This document shows, piece by piece, positions 24,418 to 36,858 of a stretch of DNA of 64,000 bases; the first letter of the stretch is position 1, and each line of letters opens with the position of its first letter. A program made the position numbers and the translations under genes. The stretch comes from Anagrus nilaparvatae (taxonomy: Eukaryota > Arthropoda > Insecta > Hymenoptera > Mymaridae), in contig JAKSXM010000272.1 of assembly GCA_022575985.1 (NCBI GenBank), positions 26,801,501 through 26,865,500 on the forward strand, in the 5' to 3' direction. The notes below the pieces were generated by a model, which was not told the DNA's origin, did no database searches, and was given only the letters and a program-made list of their open reading frames with translations.

Positions 24418-25589
24418 TATTCTTGTCTAAAAATTAAAAAATAAAACTTTCTTTGGACCATGTATATAACACATAAATTTTAATTAATAAAATACATATA
24501 AATCAAAATTTTTTATATTTATGTGACATTTTTAAATTATTGAAGGTGATTTATTTTTATAAAAAAAATTATATTATTTTTAAAACACATAAAACAACAT
24601 ATTGTTAAAAATATACATAAACTTTACATAAATAAAAAGCATAATCAATAATTTCTAAACTAAAAATGAAATAAAAAGACATAATTTATTGTAATTGTCA
24701 CATATTTTAATAATTATAATAATAAATCATGTGTTAATTTTCTAATTTTACAAATTGATTGAATTAATAGGTAGACAGAGAAAATGATATATATATTTTT
24801 AATTCTAATTTAATTAAATCCTGAATTAAATTAATTTTAGTATTTTATTGAAAAAGAAAAAGTTAATTAATTAAAATATTTAATTTTAAATAAACTTTTT
24901 TGTACTTCATGTTGGAAATGTCAAATCTACTTTTACATATTAAAGTTAAAAAAGTTTTCTGAAATATCAACAGAGCTTTTTATATTTAAAGCTTTTTTGA
25001 TAAAAGCTTTTTTCCTATATTTTTCTACTTTTTTTTTAAATCAAACTTTTATCATTTTTTTCATAGATGTCAGCTAAAGTCTATTTTTTTTTCACTTTTA
25101 TTAAAAAATTAATATATTGTTATTTTTATCACATTGAAATTAACTGCTAAAATAAAATTTTAATTAAAGGGGAATTGGAAATTAAGTATCCAAAAGTTAT
25201 GGTACTAGCGTGATGACAAGAACTAGGGTTTGGCGACGCCGGTCACGAGTGAGAAATGATCACTAAACGTTAGTTAATTTATACCAGATTTATACAGTTT
25301 TCCGGACATGGTGCTTACAATATTTTTTGCCTGTCTGGACGTAATTAAAACGAAAACCTAAAATTAAGTATTACGCTTAGGAGATCAAAACCTGAGTTTA
25401 GTTAATCATTTTTTGTAATTTACAAACTAAAATTCGAAGCCAATATTTTTTACAAAATTATTGAAAATTTAAGTTATTACAGTAGTTTATAATTAAATTA
25501 CTTTAAATTAATTAAATTACTTTATATCCAGTTTTTGATAATTTTCAAAAAAATTTAATCAAACTAAATTATGAACGCCTCCTTTAAAA

Positions 25590-25740
25590 AATAGTATATT
25601 TTTATCCTAGGCCACAAAAATAAAGAATGGCCCAGGTTGTACATAAATTGCAATCCGATGACGAGGCGAAGCCGAGGTTGACAAACTGCAATCTGGGGCA
25701 TTATCTTTTTATGGCCAAGGGCAAAACATAATTTTTTTTG
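25590..25740. repeat. Inverted-repeat module with GC-rich core (copy 2)
   Basis: The arms AATAAAGAATGGCCCAG (from 25619) and CTGGGGCATT with a following ATCTTTTTATGGCC (from about 25693) are imperfect complements. They flank a core with GACGAGGCGAAGCCGAGG. The same core and arms occur at about 29600-29700 in the opposite orientation. Confidence 0.6.
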
Positions 25741-28185
25741 TCAGTGGAAAGAAAATACGTATTTTCGAATCACGCGGCAGCCAGGAAATTGGTTTCTGGC
25801 CGTTGACAAAAAAATACTTTATTTAGCGCGATTGCTCTGACGTCTCTTCAAATATTGAAATATCGGGGTCTTGTCACTCGCAATGAATAACGTATATACT
25901 TTTTTTACGTTAATTAATCCTGAATTGGATTATTTTTGAAATGTGAAATATAAATAAAATTAAAGTAAAGTAAAATAAATTTTAATTAAATTCTGTTCTA
26001 TAAAAGTAGATTTTATTGACTCTTAAAATTTTTATTTTTTTCTAATTAAAAAAATATATATATGTAATAGTTTTTAGTTTTAACAATTACGGAGGGAAAG
26101 TTTATTTAATTTTGTCATAAAAAATACCACTTTAGATCTCAGTTTAAAGAACCTTTCGATCTAAAACTTTCAGAGTTACTAATTATTAAGTAATATAGTG
26201 TTTGCTATTCAGCTGGCCTATTTTTTTTCAACATTTTGCAAGATACAGCTTTGCAAATAGTGTTCAAAATAAACTGTTTTATTTTAAAAAATTGGGACTT
26301 TTACTCAGTCAATATACCACTTTCGGATTCGGTCTATAGATTTTTGGATCGCTGATCACAATTTTCGGAGAATTTTCGACGAAAAATTACGGCATTAGCT
26401 TTAAAGTAGTTAAAGCTTTCTCATAAAGAAATTTTTTTTATGTATTCACTATTTAAATGTCCAGATTTGGTCTATAAAGGTTTCTCGGATCACTGATAAC
26501 TAATTTCAAAGAGTTTTTTAAAAAAATTTTACGACTTAAAAAAAACAACCCCTAAAAGGAGATTTTTGACGTATTTCGTGTTTTTGCAAATTTAAGGGTT
26601 TTTCCAATTTTTTGTAAACAGGACCCCGAAATTTGTGAGCAGCGACCCTAAAAATTTTTACCAGATCGAATTTGGTGGTCGCCGGAAACTATACTGACCC
26701 CCCCCCCCTCCTCCTAGCTAATATATTGACTGTTTTTGAGATATAGCTTTTTGTATAATTCATTAATAATATAAAAATGATTGAATATTTTTTGAAACTT
26801 AAAGCACAATATCAGGTTACTTTCACTCGAATTTTAAAAAACTGGCTTAAATTTAAAAGCTTTTGCTTGAATTTTTAAACATTTAAAGCAAATTACAAGT
26901 TGAGCAATCTAATGCGTTTTAACCCTATTTTCTTAAAGTTCTCGTGTCATTTGCAGCAGTTTAAAAAAAAAAGTAAATACTTTCGCCTCAATTGGAATTC
27001 TGGTTGTATAACCGTAATTTTATTCCAGTGTAAAATATTTTAAATAAAATTAATCCTTATAGTTAAACCCATGAATAAATAAAAATAAAGAATAAAATCT
27101 TTTAAATTAATGATTTAATCAAGCAAAAAATAAACAAAAATAAAAATAGCATTAAATTAATTTTTTTTTCCATGAATTTTATTAAATCCTTTTACCTATA
27201 TCTAACTAGATTTGTATGAATAAATTAAAAAAGGAAATGTTGAAATCAAGTACCGAGATACTTTAAAAAAATAAACGAGTAACGAGAAAAGCTTGAAAAA
27301 CTATTCTAAAGACAATATTGACATATCGAGATTGGACGTTAAAGTGATTCCTATTAATTGCGTCCAACTTGACAATTTTTTTTTTCCTTTTTTTTATTCA
27401 TTTTCTGAATTTTAATTTATTTGTCTTTGTCAAAAAAGTATTTAATAAGAGATTAATTAATAAAAAAACTTATCTTATTTAATGAAAACTGATTTTAAAA
27501 TTTCAATTTATTGTTAATTAATGATTAATAAAAGATGAAAAATCTTAATATTTATATAACACAAAAAAAAAATATTAGCTGCACAATTTAATAATAATAT
27601 TGTATTAATTTTCTGAGGTAAATCAAAATTATATGAAAAAATAAGAACCTTCATCAAATATTTGAATTCTGTCTTTTCCTTATAAATGATTCGTGATCTG
27701 GATTCTGGAAAAGCATAATTGAAATTGATTAAACAATTACTGGGATTGGTTTTTGCAAAAAAGAATTTGAAAATCGTGATCAGAGGGTCAAAAAAATACA
27801 TAAACAAAGGTGTCACACGTAATTTTCAAAAAAAATTTTTTACTACTAAACGTGGTATACATTTAAATACTCAACGTAGTAAATATCAAACATTATTGTA
27901 GAAAATTATTGAAAATTTTTTTATCAATTTTCAATAATTTTTTGCATCTAAATATTGTGTAATGATGTTATAAACACAAATTAATTGAAAAAAAGTGGTA
28001 TTAATAAATATTTCTCAAATCGAAAAAAAAAACAAATAATTGACCAGAAATCTTGTAAAATAGACCCGGATTCGTGTTTAGCGGGTCAAAAAACATAAAT
28101 ACAACCCATTTTTTTCCATGGAGCTCTTATGTTGCTCTTATGGCATTAAATTAATAGCATCCAGAGATTTTGCCACCCGATCAGG

Positions 28186-28722
28186 AATCGAAACACGGCG
28201 TTAGCGAGTACCTTTATAGTTTAGCCATGTTAACTACCTAGTTTCTTGCATGGTAACGTGGCGCGATATTAGCGAGGCCCTACCTTGGCGAAAGCGAGTT
28301 GCAAGAAAATTTACCCCCACTTTTTCTTCAACGTGCAAATACAAACAATGTGTGAGTTATAACAGGTTATAAACTGTATATTAAACACTTATATTATTTA
28401 ATTAATAAAATGTTTTGCATTTAATAATAAAATATTAAGTTTTAAAAATTGATAAATGAAATTTCAAATATTAAAATATAAATTTATATCCATTAAAAAA
28501 TTTTAAAAAGGCGAAAAAAGATAATTGTAATTTACTTTGAATAATTTTTTCTATACTATTTCTCCTAAAATAATAAAAAGATTTTCTTTTTAAAATATTT
28601 ACTTCTTAATTTTTTAGATAATATTTGGTACGGAAAAACGATTACATACTAAACTGTTTTATAGTAAAAATTTATAATAATAAATTGATTTTTAGAAACC
28701 AGAAAGTTATATAGTTTTCAGT
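28186..28722. mobile_element. Left part of a TIR transposon, second copy of the 58840-59718 family
   Basis: From CCCGATCAGGAATCGAAACA onward this stretch is nearly identical to 58840 and following, including the GTTAGCGAGTACCTTTATAG phrase, up to about 28722. There the match ends and a large palindrome begins. No right terminus of this family can be recognised with confidence downstream. Either the copy was interrupted and then lost its right end, or it belongs to a variant with different internal sequence. Confidence 0.65.
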
Positions 28723-29507
28723 AAAGGTATGTGCTTTCTGAATACCAAAATAAGATCGTTTTGCGCACTACCAACAACGGCCATATTTTATATACACACA
28801 TGTATTGTATCAACAGGACTGGCGTTGGTATCACGGAAACCTGTTTTACCATCATTTCAGAGGGAAACTATACCTTTAAAACTAGGGTACAGTTGTCCCT
28901 AAAATATTCATGGACTTTACCCTCGAAATCCAGGGAAACCGCCATCTTTTTTTACTAAAATTTTGCATTACAGTAGCAGACGAAAGAATTATAGCATTAG
29001 AAAATAATAAATAAAAGTGATAAAAGTTATAGTTTTTGAAAGATTATTTATTATTTATTGATTATATATTATATCCCTTATTCATTTTGAAATTAATTAA
29101 TTAAATTATATAATTTTTCACTAGTGTGTGTCATTTATCTGAGTATAAAATAATAAAAAAATTGGACTTTTATAGAGATTTTTATTGAGGGTGAATACAA
29201 TAGCATTAAATTGTTTTAATTTGGGGAAAAAAATTTTTATCTTTATAATAAAGTAAAATTATATTTGTTAAATAATTAGTGGTTTAAATTTGTATTAAAC
29301 AATATATTTTTATTAGATTTCAATTAAGTAACAACACAACAAAACATTAACCTAAAACTTTTAATCAGAGATTACTTAAATTGTCATAAAAAGATTTATG
29401 TATTTGATAGATTTTTTGCTAACTTATAAAACAATTAACGAAATTAATTTAATTAATTAATTTAACAGCAAATAATTAATTATAAAAAAAGGTTTTTTTT
29501 CTTTCTA

Positions 29508-29536
29508 GCGGGTCGAAAACACTTTTTTCGACCCGC
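29508..29536. repeat. 12-bp perfect hairpin at the centre of the palindrome
   Basis: GCGGGTCGAAAA (29508-29519), a five-base loop CACTT, and the exact complement (29525-29536). It lies close to the midpoint of the 28723-30243 element. Confidence 0.7.
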
Positions 29537-29589
29537 AACGAGATCGAAAAAAACGCGTTTTCTCCCCACTGAGAAAGAAAAATTTCGTT

Positions 29590-29710
29590 TTGTCCATGGG
29601 AACAAAAAAAGAATAACCCAGATCGCAGTTTACCATCCTCGGCTTCGCCTCGGATGTTAATTAACCTGCGATCTGGACCATTCTTTTTTTTTGCTCCCTT
29701 GGTTAAAAAT
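29590..29710. repeat. Inverted-repeat module with GC-rich core (copy 3)
   Basis: The arms AAAGAATAACCCAGATCGCA and TGCGATCTGGACCATTCTTT are complementary and flank a core containing CCTCGGCTTCGCCTCGG. It is in the opposite orientation to the copy at 25590-25740 and embedded in the large palindrome. Confidence 0.65.
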
Positions 29711-30243
29711 GTACTATTTTTGTTGTGTTATACATTGTTTTATACTAAACCATAAATTATTTAATGAACATATAATTTTACTTTATTATAAAAATAAAAA
29801 TTATTTTCCCCAAATTAAAACAATTTAATGCTATTGTATTCACCCTCAAAAATCTCTATAAAAGTTCAATTTTTTTATTATTTTATACTCAGATACTCAG
29901 ATAAATGACACACACTAGTGAAAAATTACATCATTTAATTAATTAATTTCTACATGAATAAGGGATATAATATATAATCAATAAATAATAAATAATCATT
30001 CAAAAACTATAACTTTTATCACTTTTATTTATTATTTTTTTCTTTCGTCTGCTACTGTAATGCAAAATTTTAGTAAAAAAAGATGGCGGTTTCCCTGGAT
30101 TTCGAGGGTAAAGTCCATGAATATTTTAGGGACAACTGTACCTTAGTTTTAAAGGTATAGTTTCCCTCTGAAATGATGGTAAAATAGGTTTCCGTGTAGC
30201 CGAGTAAAAAATTATAAAAATGTTGCGTAAGCACATACCTTTT

Positions 30244-30992
30244 AAAAGTTCTTTTTACGTTTTACGATGGAATTATCAAGGTCACACATTAAATACTACT
30301 GGCGCACGCGCTTGTTAATTTTTAAGTCATGTGAGAAGGAGGGGTAATCTTTTCTATGGACTATGGTCTTATGGTATAGTAGTGTTGTATCTTGTATAAT
30401 GTTTAATTGCGGTTTATTCTTTATTGAAAAGCTAAAAAATTTTATTAATAATCAAGGTACGAAGCATACATTTTTTATTATTTTTTCTTATATTACTCCA
30501 GTTAATTGTTTAATATAATTAATAATTTTATAACCTATATACCTACCTTGCTTTTTAAAAAAAACAGCAAAAATCAAAGAAAAGAGTGTAAAAATTTGTG
30601 TTTATGTGATTTAACGTTATTAAAGAAAGGTAAGAACTTACGAAGGTAAATTACTTAACAATTTACACCACTCGTTCAGACTCGTTCGATACAAAGCCTA
30701 TAATTTCATTGTAGTATGACGAGAAAAAAAATACACAAATGTTTTTGTTTTTTCATTGTAGTATTACTACGAATTGTATCGTCACTCGTGATAGTCTCGT
30801 AACGATATATACTATATAATTATTTATTTGTTTTACTTTTTTCTTGTAAAATTCTTATTTCTTTGTTTAAATTTAATTTTTTTTCTGTTTATATATAGAA
30901 TGATATAAAAGTAATCATTAAATATAAATTTTACAGAGATATATTCATTGATCTAGTGTATTTAATAATCAAAACAAAATTTAAAAACAAAA
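30244..30992 (+). promoter_or_regulatory. Upstream region and putative 5'UTR intron of the MATH-BTB gene
   Basis: A good donor, AAAG|GTAAGA at 30630, and an acceptor, TTTTACAG ending at 30936, would remove a 307-base intron. That leaves a 56-base untranslated leader before the ATG at 30993. No TATA box is obvious. The exon prediction is inference from splice signals only. Confidence 0.4.
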
Positions 30993-32834
30993 ATGGATTC
31001 ATCAGATAATGAAAATAATAATGATCAAAATTCATCTGGATTTTATCCGTTTTCTTTTACTTGGAAGATAAATGAGCCCAAGAAATTATTTAACTATAAA
31101 CTAGGAGAGTACATTATTTCCAAAAATTTTAAAGATGAAGATAATAACTCATGGTTTTTAAAATTATATCCAAATGGTTGTCAAGAGAAAAAATATATTT
31201 CAATATTTCTGTGCTTAAACATTGATAACATTAATGATAATAAACGTCTTGCGGTTAATTTTGAATTATCTATATTAAATAATATCAATGAACCAAGATA
31301 CACAAAAAGCAGTCAAAATGAAGTAGTATTTGATTTTAATACAGAAATTCAAGATGTAAATAATGAAGGTGAAGTTGACTTTAATAAAGAAAAAGTTGTA
31401 CCAAGACCATTATCTCAAAAAAGACCTCCATCTCGAGCCAATAAAAAATTTACAACCAAAGAAAAAGATGAGAATAATAAATTACAGAAATCAAAAAGCA
31501 TTTGCAAAGGTTGGGAATATTTTTTTACAAGTAAAGATGTTCAAAAAGAACTAAACACATTGATTGATGGTAATGGACACTTAAATATTCGTTGTTTCAT
31601 TAATTATAAGAATAGTTTAAAAAGATTAAGAACCGATAACTGTACAGTAAACCGTAATAGAGTATTTTGTGGAATGCAATCTGAAAATTTATCTAAAAAT
31701 ATTTTTGAAAAATTGATAAATAATAAAAATAATTATGATGTTATCATAATAAATAATGATAAATTAATATTTGCTCATAAGACATTTTTGACATTAAAAA
31801 GTAAATTTTTTGAAGATTTCTTTTCACCATTAAATTATCAAAAAAATAATCAAAATGAATTAGCTAAAAAAGTAAATAAAGTAATTAAAAATGTTAATGA
31901 TAATGCATTGTTTATTGAAATTAATGATTATAATGAAAAAGTAATATTAAATATGCTTAAATTTATTTATGTAGAAACTATTGATTATATAGAAAATAAT
32001 TTTTTAGATTTATACAAAATAGCTGTAAAATATAGTATTGAGAAGTTGACTGAATTATGCGAATCAAAATTAATTAAAGATTTAAATGTTAATAATTGTA
32101 TTCAAAATTTAATTGATTCAGATAAAAATAATATTATAAATTTAAAAAATGAATCAATTAAAATGATAGTAGATAATATTAATATTTTAATCAATAGCGA
32201 TAATTGGAATGAGTTAAATTCCAACTTACTTACACAACTGATGATTAAACAGAATAATAAAAATTCATTTATTAAATTAATAAATAATGAAAATGATTAT
32301 GATGTTGTAATAATAAATAATGATAAATTATTATATGCTCATAGAGTTTTTTTGACGTTAAAAAGTAAATATTTTTATGATTATTTTTTGTCTATTAATG
32401 ATCATAATCAAATTGAATTAAGTGTAAAAGTAAATGGTAGAATAAGTGGTATTAATAAAAATGTTTCATTTATTGAAATAAATGATTATGATGAAAATAC
32501 AATTCTAAATATGCTTAAATTTATGTATACTGAAAATACTGATATCATCAAAAATGATACTTTAAACTTGTATAATTTATCAAGATATTATAAAATTGAT
32601 GAATTGAAAGAATTATGCGAATCAGAATTAATAAAAAATGTAAATGTTGATAATTGTATTAATAATTTAATTGTTTCAGATAAATTTAATGTAATTAAAT
32701 TAAAAAATGAATCAATTAAAATAATAATTAAAAATTTAAATACATTAATTGATACAGAAAATTGGAATCAGTTAAATTCAAAATTAACAACTGAAATTAT
32801 GAAGTCACAAATTATCGATCAAATTGTTGGATAA
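30993..32834 (+). CDS. MATH domain protein with two tandem BTB-BACK units
   Basis: The protein has 613 residues. Residues about 18-80 (FTWKIN..., GEYI.S..F, W.LKLYPNG) match the first half of a MATH domain, the substrate-binding fold of SPOP-type proteins. A Lys/Glu/Asn-rich insert (about 115-170) precedes the second half (GWEYFF...NGHLNIRCFINY, 173-205). BTB 1 spans about 236-345 (YDVIIINNDKLIFAHK...LKSKFFEDFF, EINDYNE...MLKFIY). A BACK-like segment with LTELCESKLIKDLNV then runs to about 415. BTB 2 plus BACK repeats this at 427-605, with very similar sequence. The normal family architecture has one BTB. MATH-BTB proteins usually recruit substrates to CUL3 ubiquitin ligases. Here the duplication could double CUL3 contacts or dimerisation, which is inference. 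ATG at 30993 is the first in frame and has a good A-rich context. Confidence 0.85.
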   Translation: MDSSDNENNNDQNSSGFYPFSFTWKINEPKKLFNYKLGEYIISKNFKDEDNNSWFLKLYPNGCQEKKYISIFLCLNIDNINDNKRLAVNFELSILNNINEPRYTKSSQNEVVFDFNTEIQDVNNEGEVDFNKEKVVPRPLSQKRPPSRANKKFTTKEKDENNKLQKSKSICKGWEYFFTSKDVQKELNTLIDGNGHLNIRCFINYKNSLKRLRTDNCTVNRNRVFCGMQSENLSKNIFEKLINNKNNYDVIIINNDKLIFAHKTFLTLKSKFFEDFFSPLNYQKNNQNELAKKVNKVIKNVNDNALFIEINDYNEKVILNMLKFIYVETIDYIENNFLDLYKIAVKYSIEKLTELCESKLIKDLNVNNCIQNLIDSDKNNIINLKNESIKMIVDNINILINSDNWNELNSNLLTQLMIKQNNKNSFIKLINNENDYDVVIINNDKLLYAHRVFLTLKSKYFYDYFLSINDHNQIELSVKVNGRISGINKNVSFIEINDYDENTILNMLKFMYTENTDIIKNDTLNLYNLSRYYKIDELKELCESELIKNVNVDNCINNLIVSDKFNVIKLKNESIKIIIKNLNTLIDTENWNQLNSKLTTEIMKSQIIDQIVG

Positions 32835-35284
32835 ATATTAATGAAAAAAACTTCTTTTATGAGTTACGATAAAAAAATAAAAAATAATTTTCTTGTTTTT
32901 TTGTCTTATAACACAAATATTCAAACATTACATGTAATTATATTACTTATTTATTTTATAAAATTTTAAAAGAATTTTCTTTTTTATATATATCTATGTT
33001 AGTACAAAATAGAAATTAATTTTAAGAATATAAGCGAAAAGTTATAAAAAAATGACTTGTTGCATAAAATTATAAAAAACTCAGTTTTTATAAGAAATCA
33101 TGTTTGAAATTTAGTTTAAACTTATAATCATTGATATATTCATATCCTATACTAAAATATTATATACTTAATTCTTTTTTTTGTATCAATGCTTGTATTT
33201 TAAATATATCGATCAATGCATGAATCAAACTTAACTAAATAACTTTATTATAAGTTTTGTAATATCTATCTTTTTTTTTACTTTTGTCTATTTATATATC
33301 TTTATTTTGGAAAAATTTTAATTTTTTTTTAATGTGAAAAAAAGTCTTGTAAATTATTATAAATATACATAAAAGTTTTATGTAAAAAATACCATAAAAG
33401 TGTAATTATTTCAAAATATTGTATCCCAAAATAGACTGATAAAACTAGTATAAGAGAATTTAATGTCCTAAATATAAAAAAACAAACCTACCTTTCTCTT
33501 TTATAAAAAAAATATCAAATTAAACTGTCAAAATACATGACAATAAAATTGTTCTATAATTTTGTTTTCATATTTTTCAAATATTTTATACATATACACA
33601 TGACCTAATAAATAATATAATTATAAAAAATTGGTTTCTACACATATATATACCTATATTTTTTTAGCTTTAAATTTTTATTGGAAATCTATAATTCAAG
33701 AAGCACGCGATCATCAACTTGTAGTATTATTTTTCTTTTTTCTTATAAAAAAAAAGAAATAAACTTTTTAACATATATAAGTATTTTATGGGTAATTGGT
33801 TTTAAAGATTTAATAATAATAAATTTAATCGGAAATTAAAATATATATAAAATTTATCCTGCTTAAAATATTCAAACTTATAGCAGCATAGAAAAATTGA
33901 ACTAATTTTTTTTTTCTTTATATTTTAGAGTATAGATGAAAATATATATATGAACTTTGCTGCAATTATTTTATATAATACAAAAAACAACAAGTGAAAC
34001 GACTAAGCTTTTTCCAATCGATTTTAGAATTAAATTTGCAGAAATTGTTTATAAAAGTTTTTAATACTTATTTTGTATAGAAAACATATTTTCTATGCAT
34101 ATACAGAAATTTTATTTATTTATTGAAATAAATTTTTGCTTATTTAAATTAATTTTATGATTTTATTGTATTTTATATATTTATATGACACTTTTTGGTA
34201 TTTTCGTGTTTCTGGAAATAATTGGATAAAATACAGATTTTTTATGAAATTAAAAGTAAATCGATATGTTTTTCGAGTTTAGAAAAAACAACTTGTTGCA
34301 TAAAAATAAATAAAATTACTATTTTAGTTGATTTTATAAAAAATACAAAAAATATAACACATAAAATGAAAGAATTTTAAATCAATTTCTTTTAATTAAT
34401 TAATGCTAATTTAATCACAGTTTGCTGAGTGCATTACGACATTTAGAAATTCTTATAAAGATTTATATTCAAACTTTCCATTAGAGGTTTTTACTCTAAA
34501 TGGTATACATACCTATACTTATTTCTGTTCTATGCATTCATCCATTTTCTGTTTTTTTTTTTCATTTACAGAAGAAAATGTATAAAAAGCAGATATATGA
34601 AAATGATGAATAAAATCAATATGCTTATTAAAAGTCAAAAAATTTACTTGAAAGCTTAGGTATAATTACAATCTTTCTTTAATATTTCGTTTAGGTGTGT
34701 AAAGACTTAAGTCAAAAATTCATTCTTAAGATATAAAATTTGTCAAAAATTGAGTACTCGGAAAATTTTTGAGTTAATCAAGCTGAAGATATATTAATAA
34801 GAAATAATTGTAAAGATATTTTTACTAAGTTAAAATTTTTTTCATCCCCGTAATTGCTCGTGATAATTTGGACTATTAACGCTTTTTAACTGTCAAAAAG
34901 AATTAAGAAAACTTGAGTTATGACCAGGAATTATTAATTGTGCTAAATATCTTTAGCTTATACATGCATAGAACATATGCCGTTCTTCATATTCATCACA
35001 GATATCAGGCCTACCAACTGAGCATCTTGAGCATTGATACATTTAAGAGTTAATGGTTCAAAACTCCCATACTTAATTACAAAAAAAATATAATTTTTTC
35101 GAAAAATTAGTGAATTTTCAAAAAATTTTGTAAATATTCGATAAAAATTGTAAATTTACTAAATTTAGTATATTATTGAAAAATTCGAGGATTCTAGATT
35201 TTTTTTTGTGATTTTACGAAAAAAGTTCTAAATTCACAACTATTTTTCGGAAATTTACAACTATTTTTTTTTTACTATTATTTT
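32835..35284. other. AT-rich intergenic DNA downstream of the MATH-BTB gene
   Basis: Only AT-rich sequence with TA and poly-T tracts is visible. There is no gene. Candidate poly-A signals follow the stop codon closely, for example AATAAA-like strings near 32875. Confidence 0.5.
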
Positions 35285-35401
35285 GGTTCCTCATAGAGGA
35301 ACCTTTGTGATAGGTGAAATTTTGATTTTCGATATTTTGAAATCTAAGCACGTTTTGAGACCTCAGGAAGCTAAAAAACCGGTTTTTAAAAAAAGTCTGT
35401 A

Positions 35402-35432
<31 letters not shown>

Positions 35433-36552
35433 ATGTATGTTGGACTGTAACCGGTGATATTTCACAGCCAACACGACATTAAGACCTAATTTTTTTTTTC
35501 AAAATTTTTTTTACCAAATATCTCGAGGTACTTTTTTTTTTTTTTAATTTGGATGTAATACCTCATTTTTTTCCATGAAAGTACTTATATTTGAAAGTAC
35601 GGTTTTTACTCGATAAATCGAAACTTATAATTTATTTTTTTTAAATTTTTTTCTCAAAATTTTTTTCACCAAAAAATACAAAAAATGACAATTTTTTTTT
35701 CCTTTTGGACGCAGTACTTGATTTATTTCTGTGGAAGTACTAGTTTTAGAAATATAGTTTATAGTAATTTTTTGGACCTGATACTTAATTTTTTAAAAAT
35801 TTTTTTCTCAAAATTTTTGTCGCCAAAAAATACAAAAAACGCCAAAATTTTTTTTATTTTAGGACGTAATACTTAATATTTTCCTATGAAAGTACGAATA
35901 TCTAAAATTATCGTTTGTAAAGGATTTCTCCATCTGATACTTAATTTTTCGAAATTTTTTTTTTCAAAACTTTTTTCATAAAAAAATTAAAAAAACAATA
36001 ATTTTTTTTCTTTTTGGACTTACCTAGTACTTAATTTATTTCTATGAAAGTACTAATATCCAGAATTATGGTTTTAAAGGATTTCTCCATCTTATATGTA
36101 ATTTTTCGAAATTTTTTTTTACAAAATTTTTTGTATTAAAAAATTAAAAATACACAATAATTTTTTTTCTTTTTGGACTTAGTATTTCTATGAAAGTACT
36201 AATATCTAGAATTATCGTTTTTAAAGGAATTCTCCATCTGATACGTAATTTTTGTAAATTTTTTTTTTCAAAATTTTTTGTATAAAGAAATTAAAAAAAC
36301 ACAATAATTTTTTTTCTTTTTGGATGTAGTATTTAATTTATTTTTATGAAAGTACTAATATCTAGAATTATTGTTTTTAAAGGATTTTTTCCATCTGATA
36401 CGTAATTTTTCAAATTTTTTTTCTCAATATTTTTCATATAAAAAAATTAAAAAAACATCATTTTTATTAGATAAAATAGACCATTATAAATATTTTGCTA
36501 TTGTTGATGAGGAACCATAGTGCCAATCACTTGGCAGCGTTTTTTTTTCTGA
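35285..36552. mobile_element. Non-coding repeat element with internal 150-bp tandem repeats
   Basis: The left boundary is a small hairpin GGTTCCTC-ATA-GAGGAACC (35285-35303). The right boundary repeats GAGGAACC near 36510, followed by a hairpin TGCCAA-TCAC-TTGGCA (36521-36536), a T run and CTGA. Between them lie a (TG)n/(TATG)n microsatellite (about 35400-35440) and about six copies of a unit of roughly 145-158 bases containing GAAAGTACTAATATCTAGAA and CATCTGATACGTAATTTTT. A hairpin followed by CTGA would fit a Helitron 3' end (CTRR), but the evidence is thin. Confidence 0.45.
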
Positions 36553-36858
36553 TTTCTTGCAAATTCACAAAGAAAATCGAGAATACTCGAATTTTTTGTT
36601 ACTATACTAAATTTAGTAAATATACGATTTTTTTCGAATATTTACAAATTTTTTCGAAAATGTTCTAATTTTTTTGTTAATATAAGAAAGTTACTTTTTA
36701 CTATGTATATAATTATTACAATATTCAATATTTTTTTGAAATTAAAAAATTTTTTAAAAGATGTATTGAATATTAATTATTATAAGTAAAAAATTGTGAA
36801 TAAAATTTATAATAAAATAATTGGCATGAAATAAATTACTAAAAAATTTTTAAAAAAA

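Larger units (their letters stand above)
21012..28185. other. AT-rich intergenic DNA with decayed repeats
   Basis: No gene is recognised. Long G or C runs occur near 21945-21958 and 26699-26708, and (ATT)n tracts near 23140 and 23285. A GC-richer stretch lies at 23236-23275. Segments at 21020-21210 and 26100-26680 share phrases such as GATCA(C/G)TGA and GGATC(G/A)CTGAT with the foldback family and are probably old copies. Two small inverted-repeat elements inside are listed separately. Confidence 0.55.
28723..30243. mobile_element. 1.5-kb palindromic (foldback) element
   Basis: The ends AAAGGTATGTGCTT (28723) and its inverse (30230-30243) bound two long arms. The left arm from about 28828 to 29290 and the right arm from about 29735 to 30190 are near-perfect reverse complements, for example TTTCAGAGGGAAACTATACC and its inverse. 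The left arm has an extra stretch (about 28737-28827) without a counterpart. The centre contains a 12-bp hairpin and a GC-core module. There is no coding capacity. Transcripts would form long double-stranded RNA. Confidence 0.75.

Noticed and set aside
35000..35070. tRNA-like stretch with GGTTCAAAACTCC
   Set aside because: The B box has an insertion and the arms do not pair.
35685..35876. 63-codon frame in the minisatellite region
   Set aside because: The frame is produced by the tandem repeat and poly-T/A tracts.
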